A stretch of DNA of 64,000 nucleotides. It comes from Isoetes taiwanensis. Its lineage: Eukaryota > Streptophyta > Lycopodiopsida > Isoetales > Isoetaceae. Position numbers and translations under genes: made by a program. The notes below the pieces were generated by a model. The model had not been told where the DNA came from, searched no databases, and worked only from the letters and a program-made list of their open reading frames with translations. The DNA is taken from contig JAJEKV010000073.1 in NCBI GenBank assembly GCA_021234155.1, forward strand, positions 684,213-748,212, read 5' to 3'. Positions 33,921 to 47,700 of this stretch are shown piece by piece; the stretch's first letter is position 1; each line of letters starts with the position of its first letter.

Positions 33921-35617
33921 CTGAAACGTTACTATCTTCAATGAGGTTCTATTAATCTTGATGTTCAGGCTTCTATTTGATTATTCTTTATTTGATAGTT
34001 CATGTAGTTAATGTTGAGGTTCTTACCTTGTGGATAACGTGGATTGCAAGCGAAATTTATTGCAAGAACAAACCATGCAATGGATATAATAGCGCATTAT
34101 CAGACACTGTATATTTACCATCTTGTAAACAAAGGATCTGCAAATTATTAAAGACGTCAATTGATATAGATTGCAGAGTTTAACAAAATTTGGACTTATT
34201 CCAATCTAATAGATATACTTCAAGGATGCCATGATAAGATTATAAGTATTTTCAACTCTTATTGATTTCAAAAATTCGTCCAATTTATCTTTAGATCAAA
34301 AGTATGATGGCTACTAAAGTATATCGCTTTACTCTATTTAGAATTATTTTTTTATCTAAGATAAATTCTGTATGATTAAAATATTATTTTTTAGAAATAA
34401 TTATAGAAGAATCTTTTACATTGAAATTAATTAACTAATTACGCTTATGTTTTAAAAAATTAAATAGGTTATTATTGATTATATTTTATTTCATCAGTAA
34501 TAAATTATTCAATAGTTATTATTAAAACATTAACTTTATAATTTAATTAATTTCAACTAAAACTTTTCGTAAAGTATTCTTAAAAGTATAAAAGTTTGTC
34601 AATTGTGAAATTCTCATATGAATTTGAAGTTAATCACTTATTAAACTATCAGATTTCATTTAAAAATTATCATGATTGGCAAATTTTAAGTTTGTTAAAT
34701 TACTGAAAATTGAAATTTTATATTTTTGAAATGTCTAATTCTAAATAGATTCAAGTGAAAATTAGTTCGATAAGTAATTTTATTCTTTGACAACTATTAT
34801 AGTTTTAATCTAAAGATAAACTTATATAATAAAAACTTATTAAAATTATAGCAATCAAGAAGAATTAAACAATACATAAATTCTTATAATGGCATCTTTG
34901 AAGTGCTATCTATTAAATCTGAATAAGTCCAACTTTTTTTTAATATATCATACTGATGATAAGGAGGATCAGTGTTATACTATCATAAAATATGCAGATG
35001 GTTCTGTTGTGTATGGATATTTGTTAACAGATACACTAACTCTTGGTAAGGCCTCACCAAGGATTACCTTTTCATATGCATATTCTAAAATTGGAGCAGT
35101 TAGTGATGTTACATTAGGATTGGGGCAAAGTGCGCTTTCATTTTTGGAGCAAGCTCATTCCCAAAAGGTTTTCTTAGGGAACCTCTCATATTGCCTTCCT
35201 TCCTATACATCCAAGAAAAAATTCTACCCTTATATTTGATGATATTGATTTTCCTAATGGTTATAAAACCATGTCATTTCATAGAAACATTGAACTGTCA
35301 TTTTACTATTATTTGCCTATTGATAGAATCAGTATTGATAGTATATTTTGGCCTATATCAAAAAAAGAATATACTATAGAAAATGATGGAAGTGGTGGTT
35401 TTATTTTAGATACTGGAGCCACTTTTACTGAGTTAAGGCCATCAATTTATAGTGTTTTCACTATTCTTTTTGAAGAGCTATTGAATCCTTCTACTTCTGC
35501 AAAACTTCAGCATATTGAAACGAGGCTTATGCGTTGCTCTGATATTTCATACATGAACGATGCAGACATCCCGGAGGTTTATATACATTTTGAAAATGAC
35601 GTTGTTTTGAAGTTTTA
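33921..35617 (+). pseudogene. Nepenthesin-like aspartic protease pseudogene
   Basis: Remnant of a plant A1B-type (nepenthesin-like) aspartic protease, a secreted or vacuolar endopeptidase family. Exon 1 (about 33,985-34,181) gives the Cys-rich region after the first active site (CKNKPC...LPSCKQRIC...IDC), but the first DTGS is not readable. An AT-rich stretch of about 700 bp that looks like an intron follows. Exon 2 (from 34,889) has IKYADGS and DTLTLG (flap region), GLGQSALSF, NLSYCLPSY and, after a frameshift near 35,230, GGFILDTGATFTELRPSIYS, the second active-site Asp. The lost first Asp and the frameshift make it a pseudogene. The domain order matches the family well. Confidence 0.75.
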
Positions 35618-35889
35618 GTAAAAAAACATAATGATACAGCTCTCACCAGATGATAATTGTCTAGATTTTGTAGAAGCATACACTTCATACAATACATTTG
35701 ACAATTATCAGCAACAAACATTCAGGTTTGAATTAGATTTGAGCAAACAAATACTTGGACTAAAACTAACTCCACAGTGTAATCTCTATTGAGGTTATAT
35801 TTTCCTTTATCATATTATATTTGGTATTCTATAATCTCTATTGAGGTTATATTTTTCTTTATCATATTATTTGATAGTTTACGAGATTC

Positions 35890-36860
35890 TATTAATCTCA
35901 AACGTTACTATGTTCAATGGGGTTCTATTAATCCTGATGTTCAGGCTTCTATTTAATTATTTTTTATTTAATAGTTCATGTAGTTAATGTTGAGGTTCTT
36001 ACTTTGTGGATAATGTGGATTGCAAATGAATTTTATTGCAAGAACAAACTATGCAATGGATATAATAGAGCATTATCAGACACTCCATATTTACCATCTT
36101 GTAAACAAAGGACCTGCAAATTATTAAAGCCGTCAGCTGATATAGATTGTGGAGTTTAACAAAATTTGGACTTATTCAAATCTAGTAGATATACTTCAAG
36201 GATGCCATGATAAGATTATAAGTATTTTCAACTCTTATTGATTTCAAAAATTTGTCCAATTTATTTTTAGATGAAAAGTATGATGGCTACTAAAGTATAT
36301 CGCTTTACTCTATTTAGAATCAATTTTTAATCTAAGATAAATTCTATATGATTAAAATGTTATTTTTTAGAAATAATTATAGAAGAATCTTTTAGATTGA
36401 AATTAAATTAACTAATTACGCTTAGTTTCAAAAACTTAAATAGCTTATTATTGATTATATTTTATTTCATCAATAATAAATTATTCAATAATTATTATTA
36501 AAAGATGAACTTTATCAATTTCAACCTAAAACTTTTTCTAAAGTATTTTTAAAAGTATAAAAGTTTGTCAATTTTTCATATGAATTTTAAGTCAATCACT
36601 TATTAAACCATCAGATTTCATTTAAAAATTATCATAATTGGCAAAATTTAAATTTGTTAAATTACTGAAAATTAAAATTTTGTATTTTTGAAATGTCTAA
36701 TTCTAACTAGATTCAAGTGAAAATTAGTTTGATAAGTAATTTTATTCTTTGACAACCATTATAGTTTTAATCTAAAGATAAACTTATATAATAAAAACTT
36801 ATAAAAATTATAACAGTCACGAAGAATTAATTCTTATAATGGCATCCTTGAAGCGATGTT
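35890..36860 (+). repeat. Partial tandem duplicate of the protease gene
   Basis: It repeats 33,921-34,906 (end of leader, exon 1 and the whole intron-like stretch) about 1.96 kb downstream with many substitutions and small indels. Exon 1 again gives CKNKLC...LPSCKQRTC...IDC. The copy stops a few codons into exon 2 (ATGGCATCCTTGAAGCG) at about 36,855, where the palindromic cluster starts. Confidence 0.85.
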
Positions 36861-37190
36861 TTAAGTATGCCCGATTTGGGTTGGCCTCCCATGGAAACCC
36901 TTCCGATTTTCTAGTTTCTGAAATTCGAAAGGGTTTCCATGGAAATTCGAAAGGGTTTCCATGGAAATAAGGAAGAGTTTCCATATTGGAAAATCGGAAG
37001 GGTTTCCGTGGAAAACAGGAAGGGTTTCCATGGAATTATTATTTTTTTTTTCAAAATATTTACACACGTGAGCCTTTATGGCTCACGCTTCGACACGGAC
37101 TCCCGACATTAAGGCACACGTCCATCCAGTGCACGTCACCCCAAAATTCAAATTTTGAGTGGAAACCCTTCCCGATTTCCTTGCAATAGA
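36861..37190. repeat. Palindromic GGGTTTCCATGGAAA cluster
   Basis: Repeated self-complementary TTTCCATGGAAA units (36,934-36,945; 36,956-36,967; a partial unit at 37,025) are joined by AGGGTTTCC variants, with inverted GGAAACCCTTCC at 36,894 and 37,161. A perfect 8-bp hairpin CGTGAGCC/GGCTCACG lies at 37,067-37,087. It may be a small foldback element; no target duplication was identified. Confidence 0.7.
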
Positions 37191-37439
37191 TATTAATCGA
37201 TCGCTTCTTCCAATAACCTGACAACATGTACATTCAAAACAATATACATGCCAAAGCCTTTCCTACATTTCCAAGCCTTAATTTTGCATTGGAGCAAATG
37301 AAGAAAACAAAGACTTAAAGGACGTTCAAAAGGACACTTTTACTAACGCCTACCACCTCAGCTGCAAGAATACCATCAGCTTTTACTAATAATAAAGACG
37401 ACAGTAGATCTAACCAATTACGCAATGTGTCCCTTTAAG

Positions 37440-39480
37440 CACATCAGGAATTTGAAAATGGCCCCAGCAGCTTCGATGCATTCAATGCACCAATATGATC
37501 CATTTTTATAGATCCCTCCAAGAGCCCATGAAAAATTTCGTGCCAAGCATATAAGCTTAAGGATCCATAAGCTAAACATGAAAATTTAAATCTGTGTTTC
37601 AAGGTTCCATTTGGGTCATGTATGAACAATTCATCAATGAGCTTCTGTGAAAGTTTATTGCCTTTGGTTCTTGTGTGCATTAGTAAACAATTACGAAGAG
37701 GATAGAAAAAGGTATCACGGTACAATTGAAAATGACCAAAGAAGGCTCTTAAAGGTAAATCAGAAATGTTTTGTAGAGATCACACAAGCGCGTACACTGT
37801 TTTACTTGGCTAGAAGATTAGACTTTCAATTTGCAGGAGGTATGTGTAGGGACGGGAAAGGTTTTAAAATCAATTCCCAAGCACAAGTTTGTATCAATAG
37901 TTCCAGCAGGCACATGGTTTGGAATAATTGTACCTAGGCTTATTGTAGGATAACAATCTGGTCATTGAACTTCAAAGCCCTTCTGCACCGTGGAACAACT
38001 AGAAGTGGCAATGCAATGAAAGAAACATTATATGTACACCTTTTAAATAGTAACACAAGCTGGCTGGCATAAGAAGCTCCTAAGATAAAAACTTTGGTAT
38101 AGAAACTGTATCTAGATATTCTGTATGTGTATTGATAAGGAAGACGAAGGCTAAAGCCATAATTATGGCAGCATCATGGTCAGATGGCATGCAACAATTC
38201 TTAAGCAACTAATTGATGAAGATGGCTCTGCTCTAATTTTGCAAAACAAAAAGCTCCTTAAACATACAACAAAAATTTGAACTTTAACCTCCGACAACTG
38301 TTTCCATATATATCTCTAGTATGCTTCGTTATCCATGTTGACCATAATAAAATAAACATCCTATAACATAAATTTTATCACGTAGAGGAGAAAGACACAA
38401 TCAATATGCAAAATGAAAAATAAGGATGAATATCTGACTAATATGGATGAACATCAGTAGAGGGGGATTTAATTTTACATCTTCTAAAATCTAAGCTGAG
38501 CCAAACTTGATCAGGCCTGAGAGATTTACCTTAAGGCTAACTGTCTCTGAAGGTCCCCTCAGTCTAGTATTTGATAGGTGCTACGTTAAATAAATCACAT
38601 TCAACTGAAACCACATAGCCTGCAACAAATTCATTAACAGCTGTATATGAGAGGCTGCTTCCAAAAGAAAAGAAGCCAATAGTTTTTGGGCCATATCTAT
38701 TCCGACCCAAATGAATCTACTGTTTCTTAAGACCAACACAAATGCCTTTATAACCTGAAATGTCTGTAGGCATAGCTCCAATGAACTAACTACATCACAC
38801 ACACTACTTAAAGATTAGATAATGAAGTAAAATGCATCTGAATGTAAAGTCTATATCCGTTGTGGATTGAGAGCCAATAAAAATACCACCGAAACGATAT
38901 TTAGAGACTCCATACATCCTGTAAGGCTCCATGAGACATACTTTAAAGCCAAGAGCCATGTTAACAGTCTTTTCATCAATCATTTGTCTTACCAGCTATT
39001 TCAATTCACGCCTTCTCTCATATGAAGAAGAGGGCCGACCATAGACTTTCAAAAAGAGCAAAATGGGAAATCAATCGAAAAGAAAAATGGCATGTAATGG
39101 CGATGGAAAAACCACAAATTCATGTATCCGCAAGTGCATTCAATTTAAGACTCTCAGGTGCCAACATTATTCTCTTAAAAAAAAAAAAGATAAAAGAAAG
39201 ATGAAAAGTTGACCGTTCAGAGACCTCTGTTCCAACGCCTGTAAGCTGCAGTGCAACTACTTCATCAAGCTCCTGCTTATCTGCTTGGCATCTGTCACGA
39301 AATTAATTATTTCTGGGTAAAACTCCAGAATCACCGAACATTGCCGCAACCCCAACAATGGATTCGAAGGTCTTGTTTGCTTACCTTGCAAACTGTTCCA
39401 TGCTGCCAGTGGCAGCAAAATAGAGAGCTACATTTATAAACCCTCTATCTATCTTCAAAACAAGATCAAGATATATGTCA
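37440..39480 (-). pseudogene. Exon remnants of an unrecognised gene
   Basis: Several minus-strand stretches read as exons of one decayed gene that I do not recognise. One at about 39,475-39,391 ends FAATGSMEQFA before GTAAGC. It joins in phase across a GT-AG intron to an exon at about 39,290-39,214 (ADKQELDEVVALQLTGVGTE). Another at about 39,040-38,825 reads SSSYERRRELK, a TAG stop, then QMIDEKTVNMALGFKVCLME and GGIFIGSQST. Others lie at about 37,940-37,830 (VPAGTIDTNLCLGIDF) and 37,725-37,444 (IDELFIHDPNG, ending in a stop). The splice borders and codon patterns suggest real ancestry, while the in-frame stop suggests decay. Confidence 0.4.
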
Positions 39481-42400
39481 ATAAATGGCTCTAAAAATCA
39501 ATCTTACTTCCTAGCCAGCCCACAACATCTATTTACCATCGAAGTGCCTGAATTAAAACAAAACCCCAGACCTTGCAACTAAGATGAGAAAATCTGACAT
39601 GTCTGCTTTAGCACTGCTAACTCGTTATTTGTAGAATCCATAAGAACAGAATTCAAGAGTTCGCAAAAACCCTGGTTGAAAAAGGCATGATAATAGAAAC
39701 AATAACCAATCACTTCAAATCTTGATAAGTTCCTATAAAAACATAGAGCTTGTTGGATAACAAAAACATGTCTGCCCCATGGATGTGCAAAGTCAAGAAA
39801 AGCATATGATGGAAAGAAGTAAACATTCAATATCTATTTTTTCCGGCAAGTGGGAAACTTTTTGTATTTTTATTTTCAGGCCACTTTGCTAAGGTTATGG
39901 GGAGCTTAGCAGCCGGGAAAATTTCTGATTGCTCAAAAATTAAAGCTTTCCTTCGTATGATTTTCCATGATTTTGGAGTCTTCTCCAATCTTTCCTCTTT
40001 GGCTCTTCTTATCGGATTGCAGCTGTTATGCATGCCGCCATTTACTGCGCACTTTGGAAACAAAACCGTTCCTAAGACCTGTGCCTGTGGGTTGTAATCT
40101 TAGAAACAGATTTGCTAGAGTTTTCTTCATATATTTTTCTTCTGTGTACTCTTTCAACAACCCAAAAATTTAGTTGTTTCTTAACTGCATGATTTGAGTA
40201 TTATATGATTTGCCCATCCTTTCTTATTCCAGCTGTCCGAGGCAACAAACGCAACGATGTACTGCAGCTTAGAAGATCGTGTTCTTCCTGTTCTTTGATC
40301 CTTTGATGATGGATATTGAAGTTTTCATTTTCCAGCTTTAGGAAAATGTGTAGCATTTTGGTATGCATGTCAAGATTCCGAAATTGCTTCGTGCCCTACT
40401 TTCTGGCTATTCACTCCAAACGAGGTACAGATTTATGCTATATTGGTTAATTTGGTATTGCTTTGATAGATGGATTAGTTGAACGGAGTTACCATTATAG
40501 TACAAGTGTATCAAAGTTTTATCTCCTGTTATAACTGTTTTGTGCATGATAATTGCTCAATTTCTTAGATTGATGAAGCTTGAGCTTTGCCATCAGAACC
40601 ATAACTTTGATAGAGATTTGTGAAGCCTTAGCTTTGACAGAGAATTGCCGTCTCTGCTTCAAGACCATAACTCCATAACTGTGCATATTTGTGCATCTAC
40701 AGGTTCCTTACGGATGGAGGATGTGATCGCATTTATTAATAAGAGTATGCATGTTCTGCAAGATTTTTCTACTTAACTGCATATTCCGGCAAGATGTTAT
40801 TCTTGAGCAACTGCCATTGCTGCACCCCAAGGAAACAACATTCATAAGGTATGTTTTGAATATTTTCTGGCATGTGCGATGTATTGCCCCTGCTTTCAGG
40901 TTTTGCAGTAGCAGGCATATAGAGAGATGTCATAAGCATGAGTTCTAAGCATGAGTTAATGGCAAGATTTCCATAATAGGATGGAGTTATGATGCCTTTG
41001 TAAGTCTACTCTACTTTTCATGCTTACAGTAGAGCTTACATTCATCCTTCACTCATTGAATTCTGTATGTAGTCTGGTGTACTTCAGAAAATCAAGCATC
41101 ACGAAACCACCAAATCCATAGCAAGGGTCCTCATTTTATGTAGCAAAAGTTTTGAGAACATGCTATTATTTGGATTTGATTGCCCATTTGATGCAAGTTA
41201 TATTAGCAGGTGCCCCGTATACCAAATATGTTTCTCATCAAATGAAAAATGGAAAAGATCCATTATCAAGCATAAGATCTGATCTGGACCTTTATGTACA
41301 TTCTAAAACATGTGCCCACATGCAAAGATGTAAGCTTTCTAAGCTGTTTGGGATTGTAAGATCTAGAGTTCCAATTTCTAATTGACTTTTAGCTGCAGAC
41401 AACCTCGAAACTTTGTTGGCCTATTCATTAAACACATCAAGATATTGGCTTCAAAATGACCTCAATTGGTGGGTGAAATCCCGGTGAAATAAGGTCCTTC
41501 TCTGGTTGTAGACCTATTCGATGTTATCCTTTACAGTTCACTTATGCATCACAGGAAATAAAACTTCATACGAATGAGTAATGTATCTTCAGCTCAAGAT
41601 TTGTCTGAGTGATTTTGCAAGGTCGAACCATGTAGAGATTTGTGATCTGCTATAATTAATCGAGTGATATACGAGCATTTGGTTCTTTAAAAAAGCCCTC
41701 TGCCTCTCCACTTTATGATTTATATGCAATGCATTCTGGCAAGTGGGAAACTTTTTGTATTTTTTTTTTCAGGCCACTTTGCTAAGGTTATGGGGAGCTT
41801 AGCAGCCGGGAAAAATTTCTGATTGCTCAAAAATTAAAGCTTTCCTTCGTATGATTTTCCATGATTTTGGAGTCTTCTCTAATCTTTCCTCTTTGGCTCT
41901 TCTTATCGGATTGCAGATGTTATGCATGCCGCCATTTACTGCGCACTTTGGAAACAAAACCGTTCCTAAGACCTGTGCCTGTGGGTTGTAATCTTAGAAA
42001 TGGATTTGCTTGAGTTTTCTTCATATATTTTTCTTCTGGGTACTCTTTCAACAACCCAAAAATTTAGTTTTTTCTTAACTGCATGATTTGAGTATCGATT
42101 TGGACCGATTTATATGATTTGCCCATCTTTTCTTATTCCAGCTGTCCGAGGCAACAAACGCAATGATGTACTGCAGCTTAGAAGATCGTGTTCTTCCTGT
42201 TCTTTGATCCTTTGATGATGGATGTTGAAGTTTTCATTTTCCGGCTTTAGGAAAATGTGTAGCATTTTGGTATGCATGTCAAGATTCCGAAATTGCTTCG
42301 TGCCCCACTTTCTGGCTATTCACTTCAAACGAGGTACAGATTTATGCTATATTGGTTAATTTGGTATTGCTTTGATAGATGGATTAGTTGAACGGAGTTA

Positions 42401-43662
42401 CCATTATATTACAAGTGTATCAAAGTTTTATCTCCTATTATAACTGTTTTGTGGATGATAATTGCTCAATTTCTTAGATTGATGAAGCTTGAGCTTTGCC
42501 ATCAGAACCATAACTTTGATAGAGATTTGTGAAGCCTTAGCTTTGACAGAGAATTGTCGTCTCTGCTTCAAGACCATAACTCCATAACTGTGCATATTTG
42601 TGCATCTACAGGTTCCTGTACGGATGGAGGATGTGATTGCATTTATTAATAAGAGTATGCATGTTCTGCAGGATTTTTTTACTTAACTGCATATTCCGGC
42701 AAGATGTTATTCTTGAGCAACTGCCACTGCTGCACCCCAAGGAAACAACATTCATAAGGTATGTTTTGAATATTTTCTGGCATGTGCGATGTATTGCCCA
42801 TGCTTTCAGGTTTTGCAGTAGCAGGCATATAGAGAGATGTCATAAGCATGAGTTCTAAGCATGAGTTAATGACAAGATTTCCATAATAGGATGGAGTTAT
42901 GATGCCTTTGTAAGTCTACTCTACTTTTCATGCTTACAGTAGAGCTTACATTCATCCTTCACTCATTGAATTCTGTATGTAGTCTGGTGTACTTCAGAAA
43001 ACCAAGCATCACGAAACCACCAAATCCATAGCAAGGGTCCTCATTTTATGTAGCAAAAGTTTTGAGAACATGCTATAATGCATTTTATTATGACTATTTG
43101 GATTTGATTGCCCATTTGATGCAAGTTATATTAGCAGGTGCCCCGTATACCAAATATGTTTCTCATCAAATGAAAAATGGAAAAGATCCATTATCAAGCA
43201 TAAGCTCTGATCTGGACCTTCATGTACATTCTAAAACATGTGCCCACATGCAAAGATGTAAGCTTTCTAAGCTGTTTGGGATTGTAAGATCTAGAGTTCC
43301 AATTTCTAATTGACTTTTAGCTGCAGACGACCTCGAAACTTTGTTGGCCTATTCATTATACACATCAAGATATTGGCTTCAAAATGACCTCAATTGGTGG
43401 GTGAAATCCCGGTGAAATAAGGTCCTTTCTCTGGTTGTAGACCTATTCGATGCTATCCTTTACAGTTCATTTATGCATCACAGGAAATAAAACTTCGTAC
43501 GAATGAGTAATGTATCTTCACCTCAAGATTTATCTGAGTGATTTTGCAAGGTCGAACCATGTAGAGATTTGTGATCTGCTATAATTAATCGAGTGATATC
43601 TCGAGCATTTGGTTCTTTAAAAAAAGCCCCGCCTCTCCACTTTATGATTTATGTGCAATGCA

Positions 43663-44760
43663 TTCCGCAAGTGGGAAACTTTTTTTTTTTTTTTTTAGCC
43701 ACTTTGCTAAGGTTATGGGGAGCTTAGCGGTAAATGGAAAAAAATTCTTGATTGCTCAAAAAATTAAAGCTTTCCTTCATTATGATTTTCCATGATTTTG
43801 GAGTCTTCTCTAATCTTTCCTCTTTGGCTCTTCTTATCGGATTGCAGATGTTATGCATGCCGCCATTTACTGCGCACTTTGGAAACAAAACCGTTCCTAA
43901 GACCTGTGCCTGTGGGTTGTAATCTTAGAAACGGATTTGCTTGAGTTTTCTTCATATATTTTTTTTTACGGGTACTCTTTCAACAACCCAAAAATTTAGT
44001 TGTTTCTTAACCGCATGATTTGAGTATCGATTTGGATCGATTTATATGATTTGCCCATCTTTTCTTATTCCAAATTTGTCCGAGGGGCAACAAACGCGCG
44101 ATGTCTTTGCAGCTTAGAAGATCGTGTTCTTCCTGTTCTTTGATCCTTTGATGATGGATGTTGAAGTTTTCATTTTCCGGCTTTAGGAAAATGTGTAGCA
44201 TTTTGGTATGCATGTCAAGATTCCGAAATTGCTTCGTGCCCTACTTTCTGGCTATTCACTCCAAACGAGGTACAGATTTATGCTATATTGGTTAATTTGG
44301 TATTGCTTTGATAGATGGATTAGTTGAACGGATTTACCATTATGATTATAGTACAAGTGTATCAAAGTTTTATCTCCCTGTTATAACCGTTTTTGTGGAT
44401 GATAATTGCTCAATTTCTTAGATTGATGAAGCTTGAGCTTTGCCATCGTAACCATAACTTTGATAGAGATTTGTGAAGCCTTAGCTTTCCACAGAATTGC
44501 CGTCTCTGCTTCAAGACCATAACTCCATAACTGTGCATATTTGTACATCTACAGGTTCCTGTACGGATGGAGGATGTGATTGCATTTATTAATAAGAGTA
44601 TGCATGTTCTCGCAGGATTTTTCTACTTAACCGCATATTCCTAAGCAAGATGTTATTCTTGAGCAACCGCCATTCTTTGCACCCCAAGGAAACAACATTC
44701 ATAAGGTATGTTTTGAATATTTTCTGGCATGTGCGATGTATTGCCCATGCTTTCAGGTTT
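43663..44760 (+). repeat. Aberrant stretch of array unit 3
   Basis: Within unit 3 this first kilobase differs from the other units mainly at CTG/CAG sites: CTGC becomes CTTTGC or CCGC, CAGCTG becomes CAAATTTG, and T or A runs change length. The second half of the same unit matches its neighbours closely. Either this part has evolved oddly or the consensus is poor. Confidence 0.6.
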
Positions 44761-47700
44761 TGCAGTAGCAGGCATATAGAGAGATGTCATAAGCATGAGT
44801 TCTAAGCATGAGTTAATGACAAGATTTCCATAATAGGATGGAGTTATGATGCCTTTGTAAGTCTACTCTACTTTTCATGCTTACAGTAGAGCTTACATTC
44901 ATCCTTCACTCATTGAATTCTGTATGTAGTCTGGTGTACTTCAGAAAACCGAGCATCACGAAACCACCAAATCCATAGCAAGGGTCCTCATTTTATGTAG
45001 CAAAAGTTTTGAGAACATGCTATAATGCATTTTATTATGACTATTTGGATTTGATTGCCCATTTGATGCAAGGTATATTAGCAGGTGCCCCGTATACCAA
45101 ATATGTTTCTCATCAAATGAAAAATGGAAAAGATCCATTATCAAGCATAAGCTCTGATCTGGACCTTCATGTACATTCTAAAACATGTGCCCACATGCAA
45201 AGATGTAAGCTTTCTAAGCTGTTTGGGATTGTAAGATCTAGAGTTCCAATTTCTAATTGACTTTTAGCTGCAGACGACCTCGAAACTTTGTTGGCCTATT
45301 CATTATACACATCAAGATATTGGCTTCAAAATGACCTCAATTGGTGGGTGAAATCCCGGTGAAATAAGGTCCTTTCTCTGGTTGTAGACCTATTCGATGC
45401 TATCCTTTACAGTTCATTTATGCATCACAGGAAATAAAACTTCGTACGAATGAGTAATGTATCTTCAGCTCAAGATTTATCTGAGTGATTTTGCAAGGTC
45501 GAACCATGTAGAGATTTGTGATCTGCTATAATTAATCGAGTGATATACGAGCATTTGGTTCTTTAAAAAAGCCCCCCGCCTCTCCACTTTATGATTTATG
45601 TGCAATGCATTCCGGCAAGTGGGAAACTTTTTTTTTTTTTCAGGCCACTTTGCTAAGGTTATGGGGAGCTTAGCAGCCGGGAAAAATTTCTGATTGCTCA
45701 AAAATTAAAGCTTTCCTTCGTATGATTTTCCATGATTTTGGAGTCTTCTCTAATCTTTCCTCTTTGGCTCTTCTTATCGGATTGCAGATGTTATGCATGC
45801 CGCCATTTACTGCGCACTTTGGAAACAAAACCGTTCCTAAGACCTGTGCCTGTGGGTTGTAATCTTAGAAACGGATTTGCTTGAGTTTTCTTCATATATT
45901 TTTCTTCTGGGTACTCTTTCAACAACCCAAAAATTTAGTTGTTTCTTAACTGCATGATTTGAGTATCGATTTGGACCGATTTATATGATTTGCCCATCTT
46001 TTCTTATTCCAGCTATCCGAGGCAACAAACGCAACGATGTACTGCAGCTTAGAAGATCGTGTTCTTCCTGTTCTTTGATCCTTTGATGATGGATGTTGAA
46101 GTTTTCATTTTCCGGCTTTAGGAAAATGTGTAGCATTTTGGTATGCATGTCAAGATTCCGAAATTGCTTCGTGCCCTACTTTCTGGCTATTCACTCCAAA
46201 CGAGGTACAGATTTATGCTATATTGGTTAATTTGGTATTGCTTTGATAGATGGATTAGTTGAACGGATTTACCATTATGATTATAGTACAAGTGTATCAA
46301 AGTTTTATCTCCTGTTATAACTGTTTTGTGGATGATAATTGCTCAATTTCTTAGATTGATGAAGCTTGAGCTTTGCCATCAGAACCATAACTTTGATAGA
46401 GATTTGTGAAGCCTTAGCTTTCACAGAGAATTGCCGTCTCTGCTTCAAGACCATAACTCCATAACTGTGCATATTTGTGCATCTACAGGTTCCTGTACGG
46501 ATGGAGGATGTGATTGCATTTATTAATAAGAGTATGCATGTTCTACAGGATTTTTCTACTTAACTGCATATTCCGGCAAGATGTTATTCTTGAGCAACTG
46601 CCATTGCTGCACCCCAAGGAAACAACATTCATAAGGTATGTTTTGAATATTTTCTGGCATGTGCGATGTATTGCCCTTGCTTTCAGGTTTTGCAGTAGCA
46701 GGCATATAGAGAGATGTCATAAGCATGAGTTCTAAGCATGAGTTAATGGCAAGATTTCCATAATAGGATGGAGTTATGATGCCTTTGTAAGTCTACTCTA
46801 CTTTTCATGCTTACAGTAGAGCTTACATTCATCCTTCACTCATTGAATTCTGTATGTAGTCTGGTGTACTTCAAAAAACCAAGCATCACGAAACCACCAA
46901 ATCCATAGCAAGGGTCCTCATTTTATGTAGCAAAAGTTTTGAGAACATGCTATAATGCATTTTATTATGACTATTTGGATTTGATTGCCCATTTGATGCA
47001 AGTTATATTAGCAGGTGCCCCGTATACCAAATATGTTTCTCATCAAATGAAAAATGGAAAAGATCCATTATCAAGCATAAGATCTGATCTGGACCTTTAT
47101 GTACATTCTAAAACATGTGCCCACATGCAAAGATGTAAGCTTTCTAAGCTGTTTGGGATTGTAAGATCTAGAGTTCCAATTTCTAATTGACTTTTAGCTG
47201 CAGATGACCTCGAAACTTTGTTGGCCTATTCATTATACACATCAAGATATTGGCTTCAAAATGACCTCAATTGGTGGGTGAAATCCCGGTGAAATAAGGT
47301 CCTTCTCTGGTTGTAGACCTATTCGATGCTATCCTTTACAGTTCATTTATGGATCACAGGAAATAAAACTTCATACGAATGAGTAATGTATCTTCAGCTC
47401 AAGATTTGTCTGAGTGATTTTGCAAGGTCGAACCATGTAGAGATTTGTGATCTGCTATAATTAATCGAGTGATATACGAGCATTTGGTTCTTTAAAGAAG
47501 CCCTCTGCCTCTCCATTTTATGATTTATGTGCAATGCATTCCGGCAAGTGGGAAACTTTTTGTATTTTTTTTTTCAGGCCACTTTGCTAAGGTTATGGGG
47601 AGCTTAGCAGCTGGGAAAAATTTCTGAACACTCAAAAATTAAAGCTTTCCTTCGTATGATTTTCCATGATTTTGGAGTCTTCTCTAATCTTTCCTCTTTG

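Noticed and set aside
33921-36860. Direct repeats 33.9/35.9 kb as LTRs of a retrotransposon
   Set aside because: They contain a protease exon and its intron-like stretch, have no TG/CA ends or primer site, and the interval between them is the second exon of the same gene.
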